NCBI RefSeq assembly: GCF_031760065.1
Contig: NZ_CP134500.1
Span: 6,510,001-6,574,000, forward strand
Direction: 5' to 3'
Length of the DNA stretch: 64,000 nt
DNA from: Streptomyces durocortorensis
GTDB lineage: Bacteria > Actinomycetota > Actinomycetes > Streptomycetales > Streptomycetaceae
The first letter of the stretch is position 1; the number at the start of each line of letters is the position of its first letter. The notes under the pieces were generated by a model. It worked only from the letters and a program-made list of their open reading frames with translations. It ran no database searches and had not been told where the DNA came from. This document shows, one piece after another, positions 34,496-42,336 of this stretch. The translations under genes and the position numbers were made by a program.

Positions 34496-35790
34496 GGGTG
34501 ACGGCGAAGGCAAAGGCAAAGGCAACGGCGACGACGACGGCAAGAGAAACGGCGACGCACGCGCCGAGGGCGCTCGACCTGGACAAGCTCTTCGCCGCCC
34601 GGTTGCAGGCCGCACGGGCCCGCCCCTACCTGGCGACGGCGCTGTTCGCCCTGCACACCGTGGAGTCGTGGCGGGTGCCGACCATGGGCGTCGACCGGTA
34701 CTGGCGGTGCTACGTCTCGCCCGCGTTCGTGGCGCGGACCCCGGTGGAGCAGCTGGCCGGGGTCTGGGTCCACGAGGTCTCCCACCTGCTGCGTGACCAC
34801 CACGGACGCAGCGACCGGGTCGCCCGGCAGCGCGGTCTGAACGGCCCCGGGGACCGGCTGCGGATGAACATCGCCGCCGACTGCGAGATCAACGACGATG
34901 TGTACGGCGACGGCCTGGCGCGGCCGAAGGGCGCTGTGTACCCGTCGACCCTGGGGCTGCCGACCGGCGAGCTCATGGAGGACTACCTGCGGCAGTTCGG
35001 CCTCGGCCCGAGTACCCAGAGCCTCGCCTGGCTGGACTGCGGCAGCGGCGCCGACGGACTGGCGCGGGACTGGGAGCTGGGGCCCGAGGGAGCCGACGGG
35101 CTCAGCGACCAGGAACAGGACGCGGTCCGCTTCCGGGTGGCGCAGGGCATCAACGGCCGCCCTGGGAAAGCCTCGAAGGGATGGAAGCGGTGGGCGGAGG
35201 AGGCGTTCCATCCTCCGCAGCCGTGGCGGGAGTTGCTGGGGGCCGCGGTCCGCTCGGCGACCTCGGGCCACGGTGCGGGGGAGGACTACAGCTACGGCCG
35301 CCCCGCGCGGCGCTCCGCCGGACTTCCCGGTGTCGTCCTGCCGAGCCTGCGTCGAAGGCCGCCCCAGGTCTCCGTCGTCATCGACACCTCCGGCTCGGTC
35401 AGTGACGCCGAACTGGGCAGTGCGCTCCTGGAGGTCGCCGCCATCTCCCGTGCGGTGGGCGGACGCCGCGACCTGGTCACCGTCCTCGCGTGCGACGCGG
35501 CGACCCGGGTCGTACATCCGCTGTGCAGTGCGGAGGGCATCCCGCTGGTGGGCGGAGGCGGTACGGATCTGCGTACGGGCTTCGCCAGGGCGCTGCGGTC
35601 GCATCCCCGACCCGACGCCATCGTCGTCCTGACGGATGGTCAGACACCCTGGCCGGCCGCGCAACCGGCGTGCCGGACGGTCGTCGGCCTGTTCCCCCGC
35701 CGACGGAGGAGCCGTTCCTACCACGAGGACGGGCCGGACCACGTTCCGGACGGGCCTCCGGCTTGGGCGCGAGTGGTGGAGATCGGATAG
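34492..35790 (+). CDS. DUF2201-type metallopeptidase-like and vWA domain protein
   Basis: This 432-aa protein joins a putative metallopeptidase to a von Willebrand A-like domain. The first 20 residues are a Lys/Ala/Thr low-complexity run (AKAKAKATATTT). HEVSH is at residues 94-98, within WVHEVSHLLRDHHGRS, followed by NIAADCEINDD, which would supply the third metal ligand. The vWA part begins SVVIDTSGSVSDAELG, with the MIDAS DTSGS at 298-302, and later has GGGGTDLRTGF and IVVLTDGQTPW. Fused HExxH/vWA proteins next to MoxR ATPases are known as a conserved pair. The ATG overlaps the MoxR stop. Confidence 0.88.
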   Translation: MRVTAKAKAKATATTTARETATHAPRALDLDKLFAARLQAARARPYLATALFALHTVESWRVPTMGVDRYWRCYVSPAFVARTPVEQLAGVWVHEVSHLLRDHHGRSDRVARQRGLNGPGDRLRMNIAADCEINDDVYGDGLARPKGAVYPSTLGLPTGELMEDYLRQFGLGPSTQSLAWLDCGSGADGLARDWELGPEGADGLSDQEQDAVRFRVAQGINGRPGKASKGWKRWAEEAFHPPQPWRELLGAAVRSATSGHGAGEDYSYGRPARRSAGLPGVVLPSLRRRPPQVSVVIDTSGSVSDAELGSALLEVAAISRAVGGRRDLVTVLACDAATRVVHPLCSAEGIPLVGGGGTDLRTGFARALRSHPRPDAIVVLTDGQTPWPAAQPACRTVVGLFPRRRRSRSYHEDGPDHVPDGPPAWARVVEIG

Positions 35791-36076
35791 CGCGCCACCT
35801 TCGGGCGGCAGCGCCCCGGCCCGCGCCCGGGCGGGCGTCTGCGAAGTGGATGTCGGGCAGGCGCCGGGCCAGGGAACGCCAACGGCGGCTCTCCGCCTTG
35901 CAAGCAATGATCATGGTGCAGCCTGCGAAGACAGAGCCGAAGGCGCCGTGCCCGGCAGGCGCGGGCGCCGAACCGGCCACAGCGTGGGCCGTCCGGCGGG
36001 GCCGGTGAGGGCAGGGCGGGGGAAGTGGCTGCGCCGTCCATGGCCGACGGGTCGGCAGCTCCGGCGGAACCGCCGG

Positions 36077-36874
36077 TCACAGGCGGCCCACCAGCTCCGC
36101 CACGGCTGCGGCGACTGCGTCGAGTCCCTCACCCGCGGGTCCGCCCGGCTCGCCCATGTACGTGTCGCGGCGGATCTCGATCATCAGGGCGGTGACCCGG
36201 CGGTCCGTGCCGTAGTGCTTGAGCGGGACGTACGTACCGGCGAACGGGCTGTCGACTCCCGTGCCGCCGAAGCCCGCGAACGCCTCCTCGGCCAGGGAGC
36301 GCAGCTCCGGCGGGGTGTGGAACGGGTCGGTGCCCAGGCAGACCGGCGGGCGGGGGCCGGTGCCGTGGAGTTCGTACGGGAGGGGCGCTGTCGGGTACGA
36401 GTGGACGTCGATGACCACCGCGCGGCCCGTGGCGGCGATGCGGCCGTCCACGGCGGCCGTCATCGCCTGCGCGTACGGGTGGAAGTACCGCTCCAGCAGC
36501 GGGCGTTGGTCGAGGTCCGGGCCGCGCAGGCGTTCGCGGTGCGTCGTGTGCGTGTAGACGGCGCCCATGCCGACGGCGCGCATCTCCTCGCGGTCGTCGG
36601 GGAAGCGTTCCGGGTCGACGACCAGGCGCGAGAGGTTGTTGACGAAGCGCCAGGGCCGGGCGGCGGTGCATGCCGCCGCCGCCCGGGCCGCCAGTTCGCC
36701 CGTGTGGGCGTCGGTGATGTGGTCGAGCTCCCGCTCCAGAGCATGGTCCTCCAGCAGTATTCCGTCCCGAGCCTCCTCGGGAATCACCCGGGACCCGTGC
36801 GGTACGTGCAGCAGCACCGGGGAGTCGATGTCTCCGGGGAGGAGGTGGAACGACGGCTGGGGGGCAGTGTTCAC
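36077..36874 (-). CDS. N-formylglutamate amidohydrolase
   Basis: This 265-aa enzyme is of the FGase family (PF05013), hydrolysing N-formylglutamate or related formylated amino acids. Visible motifs are VLLHVPHGSRVIP at the N-terminus, DAHTGELAA, RFVNNLSRLVVDPERF, VVIDVHSYPTAPLPYE and LMIEIRRDTYM, the usual zinc and catalytic segments. ATG start. It is convergent with the vWA gene across a 286-bp gap (35791-36076) in which I see no gene. The next minus-strand gene, the sphingomyelinase, lies upstream and is not coupled. Confidence 0.9.
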   Translation of the reverse strand: MNTAPQPSFHLLPGDIDSPVLLHVPHGSRVIPEEARDGILLEDHALERELDHITDAHTGELAARAAAACTAARPWRFVNNLSRLVVDPERFPDDREEMRAVGMGAVYTHTTHRERLRGPDLDQRPLLERYFHPYAQAMTAAVDGRIAATGRAVVIDVHSYPTAPLPYELHGTGPRPPVCLGTDPFHTPPELRSLAEEAFAGFGGTGVDSPFAGTYVPLKHYGTDRRVTALMIEIRRDTYMGEPGGPAGEGLDAVAAAVAELVGRL

Positions 36875-36949
36875 GGAGCGGGTCCTTCACGGGCGGGGCA
36901 GGGAGGATGCCCTCGATTGTCCCACCCGCGGAGTCGGTTGCCCGTGTCG

Positions 36950-37930
36950 TCAGTTGGCGGAGCCGATCACCGGGTAGTGGTCGGAGAGGTTGTTGTACGT
37001 GTAGCTCTTGCCCCAGCTGGAGACCGTCCAGGGGGCGGTCTGCTCCTTGATCACGTCGTTGTTCCAGCCGGACGGCTTGGCGTGGCCCGCGCGGTGCAGG
37101 ACGTGGTCGAGGTCCTCGCGCGGGTCGTTCGGGTAGCGGTCGGCGGCGATCGAGTTGTCGCGGGTGTCGAAGGAGTACGGATGGCCCGTCTTCGTGTCCG
37201 CTGCGGTCAGACCCGCGTCGGAGAGGAAGGAGGGGAACTCCGCGGAGTGCCCGTCGACATTGAAGTCGCCCGCCACGACGACCTGTTCGGAGGCGGGGAT
37301 GTTCTTGGCGTCGAGGAAGCCGTCCAGCGCCTTGAACTGGCGGCTGCGCATCTGGGCCGCCTCGCCCGCCGAACAGCCTGGGTCGGTCGACTGGGCGTGC
37401 GTGCCGACCACGTGGACCCGGGTGCCGTCGACGTCCAGCACCACATAGGCGAAGCCCTTGTTGGACCACCAGTCGGCCCCGCAGGCGTCCTTGTAGACGT
37501 ACTGCTCCTGGCGCACGATCGGCCACTTGCTCAGGATCGTCACGCCGCCGTCCTCCGGCGTCGTCGCCGAGTACGAGCCGCCCGTCGCATCCCAGCCGCT
37601 CTTGCTCCGGCCGACCACCGGCGTCTGGTAGGGGTACTGCGCGGCGGAGTTCCGCAGCAGGGCGTCGGAGGTCGCGTTGTCGAACGCCTCCTGTATCACC
37701 ACGACGTCGTTCCCCTGGAAGAACGAGGTCTTGGGGATCTCGGCCGCCCGGTGGTCCTGGCCCCAGTTGGGGTACAGGGTCTTGCTGAAGAGGAACGCGT
37801 TGTACGAGAGCACCTGCAGCGAGGGCGTCTCGGCGGCCGTTGCCTGCGGTGAGCTCACGGCCAGGGTGACGGCGGCGAGCGTGGCGGAAACGGCCACGCC
37901 GGTCAGTCGGCGGAACGCGGTGTTCGGCAC
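36950..37930 (-). CDS. secreted sphingomyelin phosphodiesterase (DNase I-like fold)
   Basis: This 326-aa exported enzyme starts at GTG after a GCAGGAGA site. A Sec signal peptide (TGVAVSATLAAVTLAVSS) ends near TAA-ET at about residue 34. The exo-endo-phosphatase fold shows LQVLSYNAFLFSKTLYPNWG, VVVIQEAFDN with the metal Glu, VVGTHAQSTDPGC, VVVAGDFNVDGHSAEFP, and LDHVLHRAGH and LSDHYPVIG with the catalytic His residues. These match bacterial neutral sphingomyelinases, which split sphingomyelin to ceramide and phosphocholine; released choline could feed the oxidation genes at 61-64 kb, though the two loci are distant. The frame is open further upstream, but that extension lacks a start and signal. 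Confidence 0.9.
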   Translation of the reverse strand: MPNTAFRRLTGVAVSATLAAVTLAVSSPQATAAETPSLQVLSYNAFLFSKTLYPNWGQDHRAAEIPKTSFFQGNDVVVIQEAFDNATSDALLRNSAAQYPYQTPVVGRSKSGWDATGGSYSATTPEDGGVTILSKWPIVRQEQYVYKDACGADWWSNKGFAYVVLDVDGTRVHVVGTHAQSTDPGCSAGEAAQMRSRQFKALDGFLDAKNIPASEQVVVAGDFNVDGHSAEFPSFLSDAGLTAADTKTGHPYSFDTRDNSIAADRYPNDPREDLDHVLHRAGHAKPSGWNNDVIKEQTAPWTVSSWGKSYTYNNLSDHYPVIGSAN

Positions 37931-38078
37931 GAAGTCTCCTGCGTCGAGTGGGGGGTGTAGCGGGTGCCACCCATCAAACCAGCGGCAGTTACCCACGGGT
38001 AGACATCGGATGCCATCAGTCTGTCCGGTCGGCTGCCATCCGGTTCTCGCCCCGGTTCCGTCGATATGCCGTCGATTT

Positions 38079-38762
38079 TCAGCCGAGTACGCCGTACACA
38101 ATGAGGTTGTCGACGGGATGGCCCTCGGCGTCGAAGTCGCCGTCGCAGGTGATGAGCCGCAGCGTGCTGCCCTTCGTCGGGCCGTAGACCTTCTCGGTGG
38201 GGAACGCCTTCTTGGCGACCGCCTCCTTCGCGGTGACCCTGAAGCGCAGGGTCTTGCCCGTTCCGTCGCGCACCAGAACCTTGGCGCCCTTGCGGATGTT
38301 CTTCAGGTCGTGGAAGACGGCCCGGCCGAAGCGGGTGTCGTTGTGGCCGATCAGTACGGCCGGGCCCGGTTCGCCGGGGGCCGACCCGCCGGTGTACCAG
38401 CCCGCCGTCATGCCCTTCTCCGCAGGCGGGACCTCGACCGTGCCGTCCGCGTTGAGCCCGAGCTCCATGAGGGAGCTCCGCACACCGATCGAGGGGATCG
38501 AGAGCTCGGTGGGGGCTTGTCGCACCGCCTTCGCCTTCGGCTCCGGGTCCGACTTCGGCTCCGCCGTCCGCACATGTCCGGTCGGTGCGGAACCTGTGGG
38601 GCGAGCCTCGGACGAGCAGCCGGTCAGAGCCGTACCGGCGGCACCGAGAGCCACGGCGGTCAGAAGGGCTGCGATCCGTCGGGAAACGCGGTGCGTCAGG
38701 GACGGGCGGGATCGGGAGGACGGGCGGGACGTGCGGTTCGTACGGGATGTGCTGCGGGGCAA
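38079..38762 (-). CDS. class F sortase with a lipoprotein-like signal
   Basis: This 227-aa sortase starts at TTG with an AGGAG site 7 bp upstream. An Arg/Ser-rich N-terminus and hydrophobic helix lead to ALTGC, so Cys49 looks like a lipobox cysteine, unusual for a transpeptidase. The sortase core is at ~93-227: LSIPSIGV, MTAGWYTGGSAPGEPGPAVLIGHND with the catalytic His, and LRLITCDGDF with the catalytic Cys. The C-terminal GHPVDNLIVYG has Val where other sortases often place Arg. It lies downstream of a small surface-protein gene (38850-39275) on the same strand, a probable substrate or partner. Confidence 0.87.
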   Translation of the reverse strand: MPRSTSRTNRTSRPSSRSRPSLTHRVSRRIAALLTAVALGAAGTALTGCSSEARPTGSAPTGHVRTAEPKSDPEPKAKAVRQAPTELSIPSIGVRSSLMELGLNADGTVEVPPAEKGMTAGWYTGGSAPGEPGPAVLIGHNDTRFGRAVFHDLKNIRKGAKVLVRDGTGKTLRFRVTAKEAVAKKAFPTEKVYGPTKGSTLRLITCDGDFDAEGHPVDNLIVYGVLG

Positions 38763-38793
38763 CGGGACTCCTGAAACGGGAGGAGGAGCGGGC

Positions 38794-38824
38794 GTGGCGC
38801 CGCCCCGGTGCGGGGCGGCGCCAC
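38794..38824 (-). terminator. 13-bp-stem hairpin between the surface-protein gene and the sortase
   Basis: A perfect stem (38794-38806 with 38812-38824, 5-nt loop) follows the small surface-protein gene. Partial termination here would make substrate mRNA more abundant than sortase mRNA. Confidence 0.7.
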
Positions 38825-38849
38825 GGTCGAGCGGTGGGTGAGGGGCCGG

Positions 38850-39275
38850 TCAGCCGTTGCGGCCGTCCGCCGAGCGGCGGCGCAGCACGAGCGTGCCCGC
38901 GCCCGCCAGCAGCGCGGCTCCGGCCACTGAACCGGCCAGCGCCGTGGTGCCCGCGGCGCTCCCGGCGGCGGGACGTTCACCAGCGGCGACACCGCCGCGC
39001 GGCGTGACGGCCGGGGCCTCCTCCTTCGGCGCCGGAGCCGGGCGGTCGCCCGCCGCGACACCGCCGCGCGGGGCCACCGACGGGCGGGCCTCCTTCGGGG
39101 CGTCCGACGGCCGCGCCTCCTTGGGGGCTTCGGCCACCGGAGCTGCCTCGGCGGGTGCCGACGGCTTCGGGGAGGCGTCGGCGAAGGCGGCGGTGGACGG
39201 GATCAGCACCGCACCGGCCGCGGCGGCGGCGAGGACGGCGGCACGCAGGGTGAAGCGTGAGGTCGAAGCGGTCAT
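38850..39275 (-). CDS. small secreted, membrane-anchored Pro/Ala-rich protein, possible sortase partner
   Basis: This 141-aa protein has a signal peptide (FTLRAAVLAAAAAGAVLIPSTAAFA, cleavage near residue 33), a Pro/Glu/Lys-rich spacer with repeats (APKEARPS twice; PRGGVAAGDRP and PRGGVAAGERP), a C-terminal hydrophobic helix (AGSVAGAALLAGAGTLVL) and a RRRSADGRNG tail. This is the architecture of a wall-sorted protein, but no LPxTG-type motif precedes the helix. The start ATG giving MTASTSRF follows a GGAG site; a longer upstream frame runs through a hairpin and is unlikely. The adjacent class F sortase suggests anchoring, though simple membrane anchoring is equally possible. Confidence 0.75.
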   Translation of the reverse strand: MTASTSRFTLRAAVLAAAAAGAVLIPSTAAFADASPKPSAPAEAAPVAEAPKEARPSDAPKEARPSVAPRGGVAAGDRPAPAPKEEAPAVTPRGGVAAGERPAAGSAAGTTALAGSVAGAALLAGAGTLVLRRRSADGRNG

Positions 39276-39307
39276 ACGGATGGCTCCATTCCGGACTGGG
39301 CCCATGA

Positions 39308-39337
39308 CGTACCCGGTGCCGGTTCGCACCGGGTACG
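39308..39337 (-). terminator. hairpin downstream of the sensor kinase operon
   Basis: A 12-bp perfect stem (39308-39319 with 39326-39337, 6-nt loop) lies between the kinase stop at 39400 and the small surface-protein start. It fits a terminator for the two-component operon, or a leader structure of the surface-protein gene. Confidence 0.6.
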
Positions 39338-39399
39338 GGGCATGCCGCCAGGCTGTCGCGGAGTTATGAAGAAGCTGTCAGAACGCTGTGGTCATCCCA

Positions 39400-41499
39400 T
39401 CAGGGGCCCGGATCGGTGCTGCTCGACCTGACAGGGCCCGGTTCCTCCTGCCCGGGCCGCGCCGACACGGGCAGCCGCAGGGTGAACGTCGACCCGCCGC
39501 CCTCGGTGCTCGTCGCCTCCGCCGTACCGCCGTGGGCCTCGGCCAGTTTCCGGACGATCGCGAGGCCGAGGCCGCTGCCCCCCGTACGGCGGTTACGGGA
39601 CTTCTCGGCGCGCCAGAAGCGGTCGAAGACGTGCGGCAGGTCCTCGGCGGGAATCCCGGAACCGGTGTCCGCCACCTCGACGACCACCGCCGCCCCGCCG
39701 CCCCCCGCGGGCTCCGGGGCGTACGCGCGCAGCGTCACCCGGCCGCCCTCCCCGGTGTGCCGTACGGCGTTGGAGACCAGGTTGCCCACCGCCTGCCGGA
39801 GCCTGACCGGGTCCGCGAGAAGGGCGGGCCCCGGGGTGGCGGTGGTGACCGCGAGCGTGACGTTCGCGTGCTCGGCCCGGGCCTGGTGGGCGGCGGCGAC
39901 CTGACTCAGCAACTCCCCGGCCCTGACCGGTTCGCGGCGCAGGCGCAGGGCCCCGGCGTCGGCCTCGGCCAGGTCCTGGAGGTCGTCGATGATGTGCTGG
40001 AGCTGCACCGCCTCCTCCAGCAACGAGTCGACGAACGCCGGATCGGGATCGGCGAGTCCGTCCTGGGCCGCCTCCAGCCAGCCCCGGATGTTGCTCAGCG
40101 GAGTGCGCAGCTCATGGGCGACATCGCTCACCATGGCCTTGCGCTGCTCCTCCAGCCGCGCCCGGTGCGCGGACATGTCGTTGAACGCCGTGGCCAGCCG
40201 GCCGACCTCGTCGTCCGTCGAGACCGGTACGGAAGCGGGCTGTTCGCCGTCGCGCATACGCTGCGCGGCGCCGGTCAGCGCGTGCAGCGGGCGCACCAGA
40301 CGGGCGCCCGCGAGCACGGACGCACCCACGGTCAGGGCCAGCACCAGCGCCGCGGCGCCCGCGATCCTGGCGGTGTTGGCGGGGGAGAGGTCGAAGCCGG
40401 GCAGCGTCGCGCCGCCCTCGTCACCGATGAACAGCAGGGCGGGGGAGGCCACGTACGAGCTGAGCTGTTCGCTGCGGGCCGTCCCCACGCAGGACGCGAT
40501 GGCCCGGTCGTCCTCCCCGGTGCGCCCGTCCGGCACGACGGACGGCACGGCCTCCTTCGGGCGAGCGTCGCCCGGGTCGCCGGGGCCGGACAGGCCAGGT
40601 GCTTCGGACGCCACCGGCCGGGGCTCGACCGGCCCCGCCTCCTCCGCCGGATCGCCCCAGGACAGGTCGTTGTTCAGCCGCACACCGCCGCGGCCCTGGC
40701 GCTCCAGACAGGCGTCGGCCAGCTCGGTGAGGGCGTCGAGCGCCTTGCGTTCCGAACGCGTGGGCTCCTCCAGGGCCGCGAGGTCGCAGCGGGTGCCCAG
40801 GGCCCGTTCGGGGTCGTTGCCCACGACCTGCACCCGGGGGCGGCCGCTCGGGCCGACGACCACGTCCGAGGCGATCCCCGCCCGGTTCAGGCACTCCACC
40901 TTCCCGTCGGCGGTCCGCCGCAACGCCGTGCGCTCGGCCCCCGACAACCGGAACGGGCCGACCGCCCGCGGGTCGATCCGGTCGGCGGTCGCGCCCTGCC
41001 GGTCGGTGCTCCGGGCGGCCAGGACGGTGTCCACGGACAACGGGTCGACCACGGCCGAGGCCTCCGGCGGCAGCGCCGGAGCGCCCGGGTCGGCGGCGGA
41101 GTCGGCGAGCGGCTGCCGGGACCGGGTGGTCAGGGCGACCCGGCGGCCCGACTCCCGGGCCAGCTCCCGCACCGTCGCCTCCACCCCGTCCCAGGTCGGA
41201 TTGCGGGCCGCGTACCCGAGCAGGGTGTCGTAGATCCGGGCGTCGGCGGTGAGGTTCTGCCCCTGCTCCTGCTTGATCGCGCCCGAGGTCGTCTGCACGG
41301 CGATCCAGGCGGTCGCCGCCACCGAACACACCGCCACCAGCACGGACACCGCGAGCAGCCGCCCCAGCAGACTCCGCCGCAACGGCAGCCGGGCCCGGCC
41401 ACGGCCCTCCCGCACCCGGTCTCCGCCCCCGCTCGGTCCGCCGTCCGTGCCGCCCCGGCGGCCGTCCCGCGCCCGACGAACTGCCCGCGCCCTACGCAC
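39400..41499 (-). CDS. membrane sensor histidine kinase
   Basis: This 699-aa kinase starts at GTG and overlaps the response regulator stop by 8 bp. An Arg-rich N-terminus precedes a membrane helix (LLAVSVLVAVCSVAATAWIAV). A large extracytoplasmic region of roughly 300 residues, longer than usual, contains two or more Cys (CLNRAG, CDLAAL, CLERQG, CVGTAR), so disulphides are possible. A second helix near 380, a HAMP domain (RLVRPLHALTGAAQRM) and the H-box with His462 (AHELRTPL) follow. Then come the ATPase motifs NLVSNAVRH, DTGSGIP, FDRFWRAE and GGSGLGLAI. It would phosphorylate the co-transcribed OmpR-type regulator; the stimulus is unknown. Confidence 0.93.
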   Translation of the reverse strand: MRRARAVRRARDGRRGGTDGGPSGGGDRVREGRGRARLPLRRSLLGRLLAVSVLVAVCSVAATAWIAVQTTSGAIKQEQGQNLTADARIYDTLLGYAARNPTWDGVEATVRELARESGRRVALTTRSRQPLADSAADPGAPALPPEASAVVDPLSVDTVLAARSTDRQGATADRIDPRAVGPFRLSGAERTALRRTADGKVECLNRAGIASDVVVGPSGRPRVQVVGNDPERALGTRCDLAALEEPTRSERKALDALTELADACLERQGRGGVRLNNDLSWGDPAEEAGPVEPRPVASEAPGLSGPGDPGDARPKEAVPSVVPDGRTGEDDRAIASCVGTARSEQLSSYVASPALLFIGDEGGATLPGFDLSPANTARIAGAAALVLALTVGASVLAGARLVRPLHALTGAAQRMRDGEQPASVPVSTDDEVGRLATAFNDMSAHRARLEEQRKAMVSDVAHELRTPLSNIRGWLEAAQDGLADPDPAFVDSLLEEAVQLQHIIDDLQDLAEADAGALRLRREPVRAGELLSQVAAAHQARAEHANVTLAVTTATPGPALLADPVRLRQAVGNLVSNAVRHTGEGGRVTLRAYAPEPAGGGGAAVVVEVADTGSGIPAEDLPHVFDRFWRAEKSRNRRTGGSGLGLAIVRKLAEAHGGTAEATSTEGGGSTFTLRLPVSARPGQEEPGPVRSSSTDPGP

Positions 41500-42214
41500 G
41501 CCGGGCGGCCCTCGCCGGGTCGGTCAGTTTGTAGCCGACGCCGAAGACGGTGAGCAGCCGTTCCGGCCGGCGCGGGGCCCGCTCGATCTTCTTCCGCAGG
41601 TTCATGACGTGCACATCGACCGTCCGGTCGCTGATGTAGCGGTCGAACCCGTGCAGTTCCTCCAGCAGCCGCTGACGGCTGAACACCCGGTCCGGGCCCG
41701 CCGCCAGCGCCGCGAGGATCCGGAACTCGCCGCGGGTGCACTCCACCGGGTCCCCGTCCACCGACACTTCGTGCCGCTCCGGGTCGACCACCAGGGAACC
41801 CACCCGCAGGACGGGCTCCTCGGTGGCCGGCCCGGGGGGCGCTGTCCGCCGTGCCCGGCGCAACAGCGTGCGGACCCGGGCCATCAGTTCGCGTGGGCTG
41901 TACGGCTTGGTGATGTAGTCGTCGGCGCCGAGATCCAGACCGAGCAGCAGGTCGTCCTCGGTCGAACGGGCGGTCAGCATCAGCACGGGCAGCTCCCGGC
42001 CCTCCGCCCGCAGCACCCGCACCACGTCCAGGCCGTCGGCCCGGGGCATCATCACGTCGAGAACCAGCAGGTCCGGTTCCTGCTGCCGGACGGCGTCGAG
42101 CGCGGCGAGGCCGTCGCCCACGATCCGTACGGCGTGTCCTTCCCGTTCCAGATAGCGGCGTACGAGTTCGGCCTGCTTCTCGTCGTCCTCGGCAACTATG
42201 ACGTCTGCGCACAC
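41492..42214 (-). CDS. OmpR/PhoB-family response regulator
   Basis: This 240-aa regulator has a receiver domain (acidic pocket AEDDE at residues 8-12, phospho-acceptor Asp53 in LLVLDVMMPRADG, Thr in MLTARS, Lys in YITKPYSP). A winged helix of the Trans_reg_C type follows from about residue 130 (GEFRILAALAAGPDRVFSRQRLLEELHG, then DRTVDVHVMNLRKKIE and VFGVGYKL). GTG start. It is first in a two-gene operon with the 39400 kinase and divergent from the STAND NTPase gene 122 bp away, with which it may share a promoter region. Confidence 0.95.
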   Translation of the reverse strand: MCADVIVAEDDEKQAELVRRYLEREGHAVRIVGDGLAALDAVRQQEPDLLVLDVMMPRADGLDVVRVLRAEGRELPVLMLTARSTEDDLLLGLDLGADDYITKPYSPRELMARVRTLLRRARRTAPPGPATEEPVLRVGSLVVDPERHEVSVDGDPVECTRGEFRILAALAAGPDRVFSRQRLLEELHGFDRYISDRTVDVHVMNLRKKIERAPRRPERLLTVFGVGYKLTDPARAARRA

Positions 42215-42336
42215 GCCTCCGATCGTAGAGCGCGACTAAAGTGCGAGGCAGGGGCGGGTTCCGGGAGCGCGGAAGCCGGGAAGGGAACCGGCGCGTTCAC
42301 CTCCGCGAGGTGGGTGCACCGGCGGAAGGAGACGGG

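Noticed and set aside
32875..35907. 1010-codon minus-strand ORF
   Set aside because: Runs antisense through the MoxR and vWA genes and an intergenic gap with no domain signal.
36950..38101. N-terminally extended sphingomyelinase
   Set aside because: The extra 57 codons lack a signal and ribosome site; the GTG at 37930 gives a clean signal peptide with a GCAGGAGA site.
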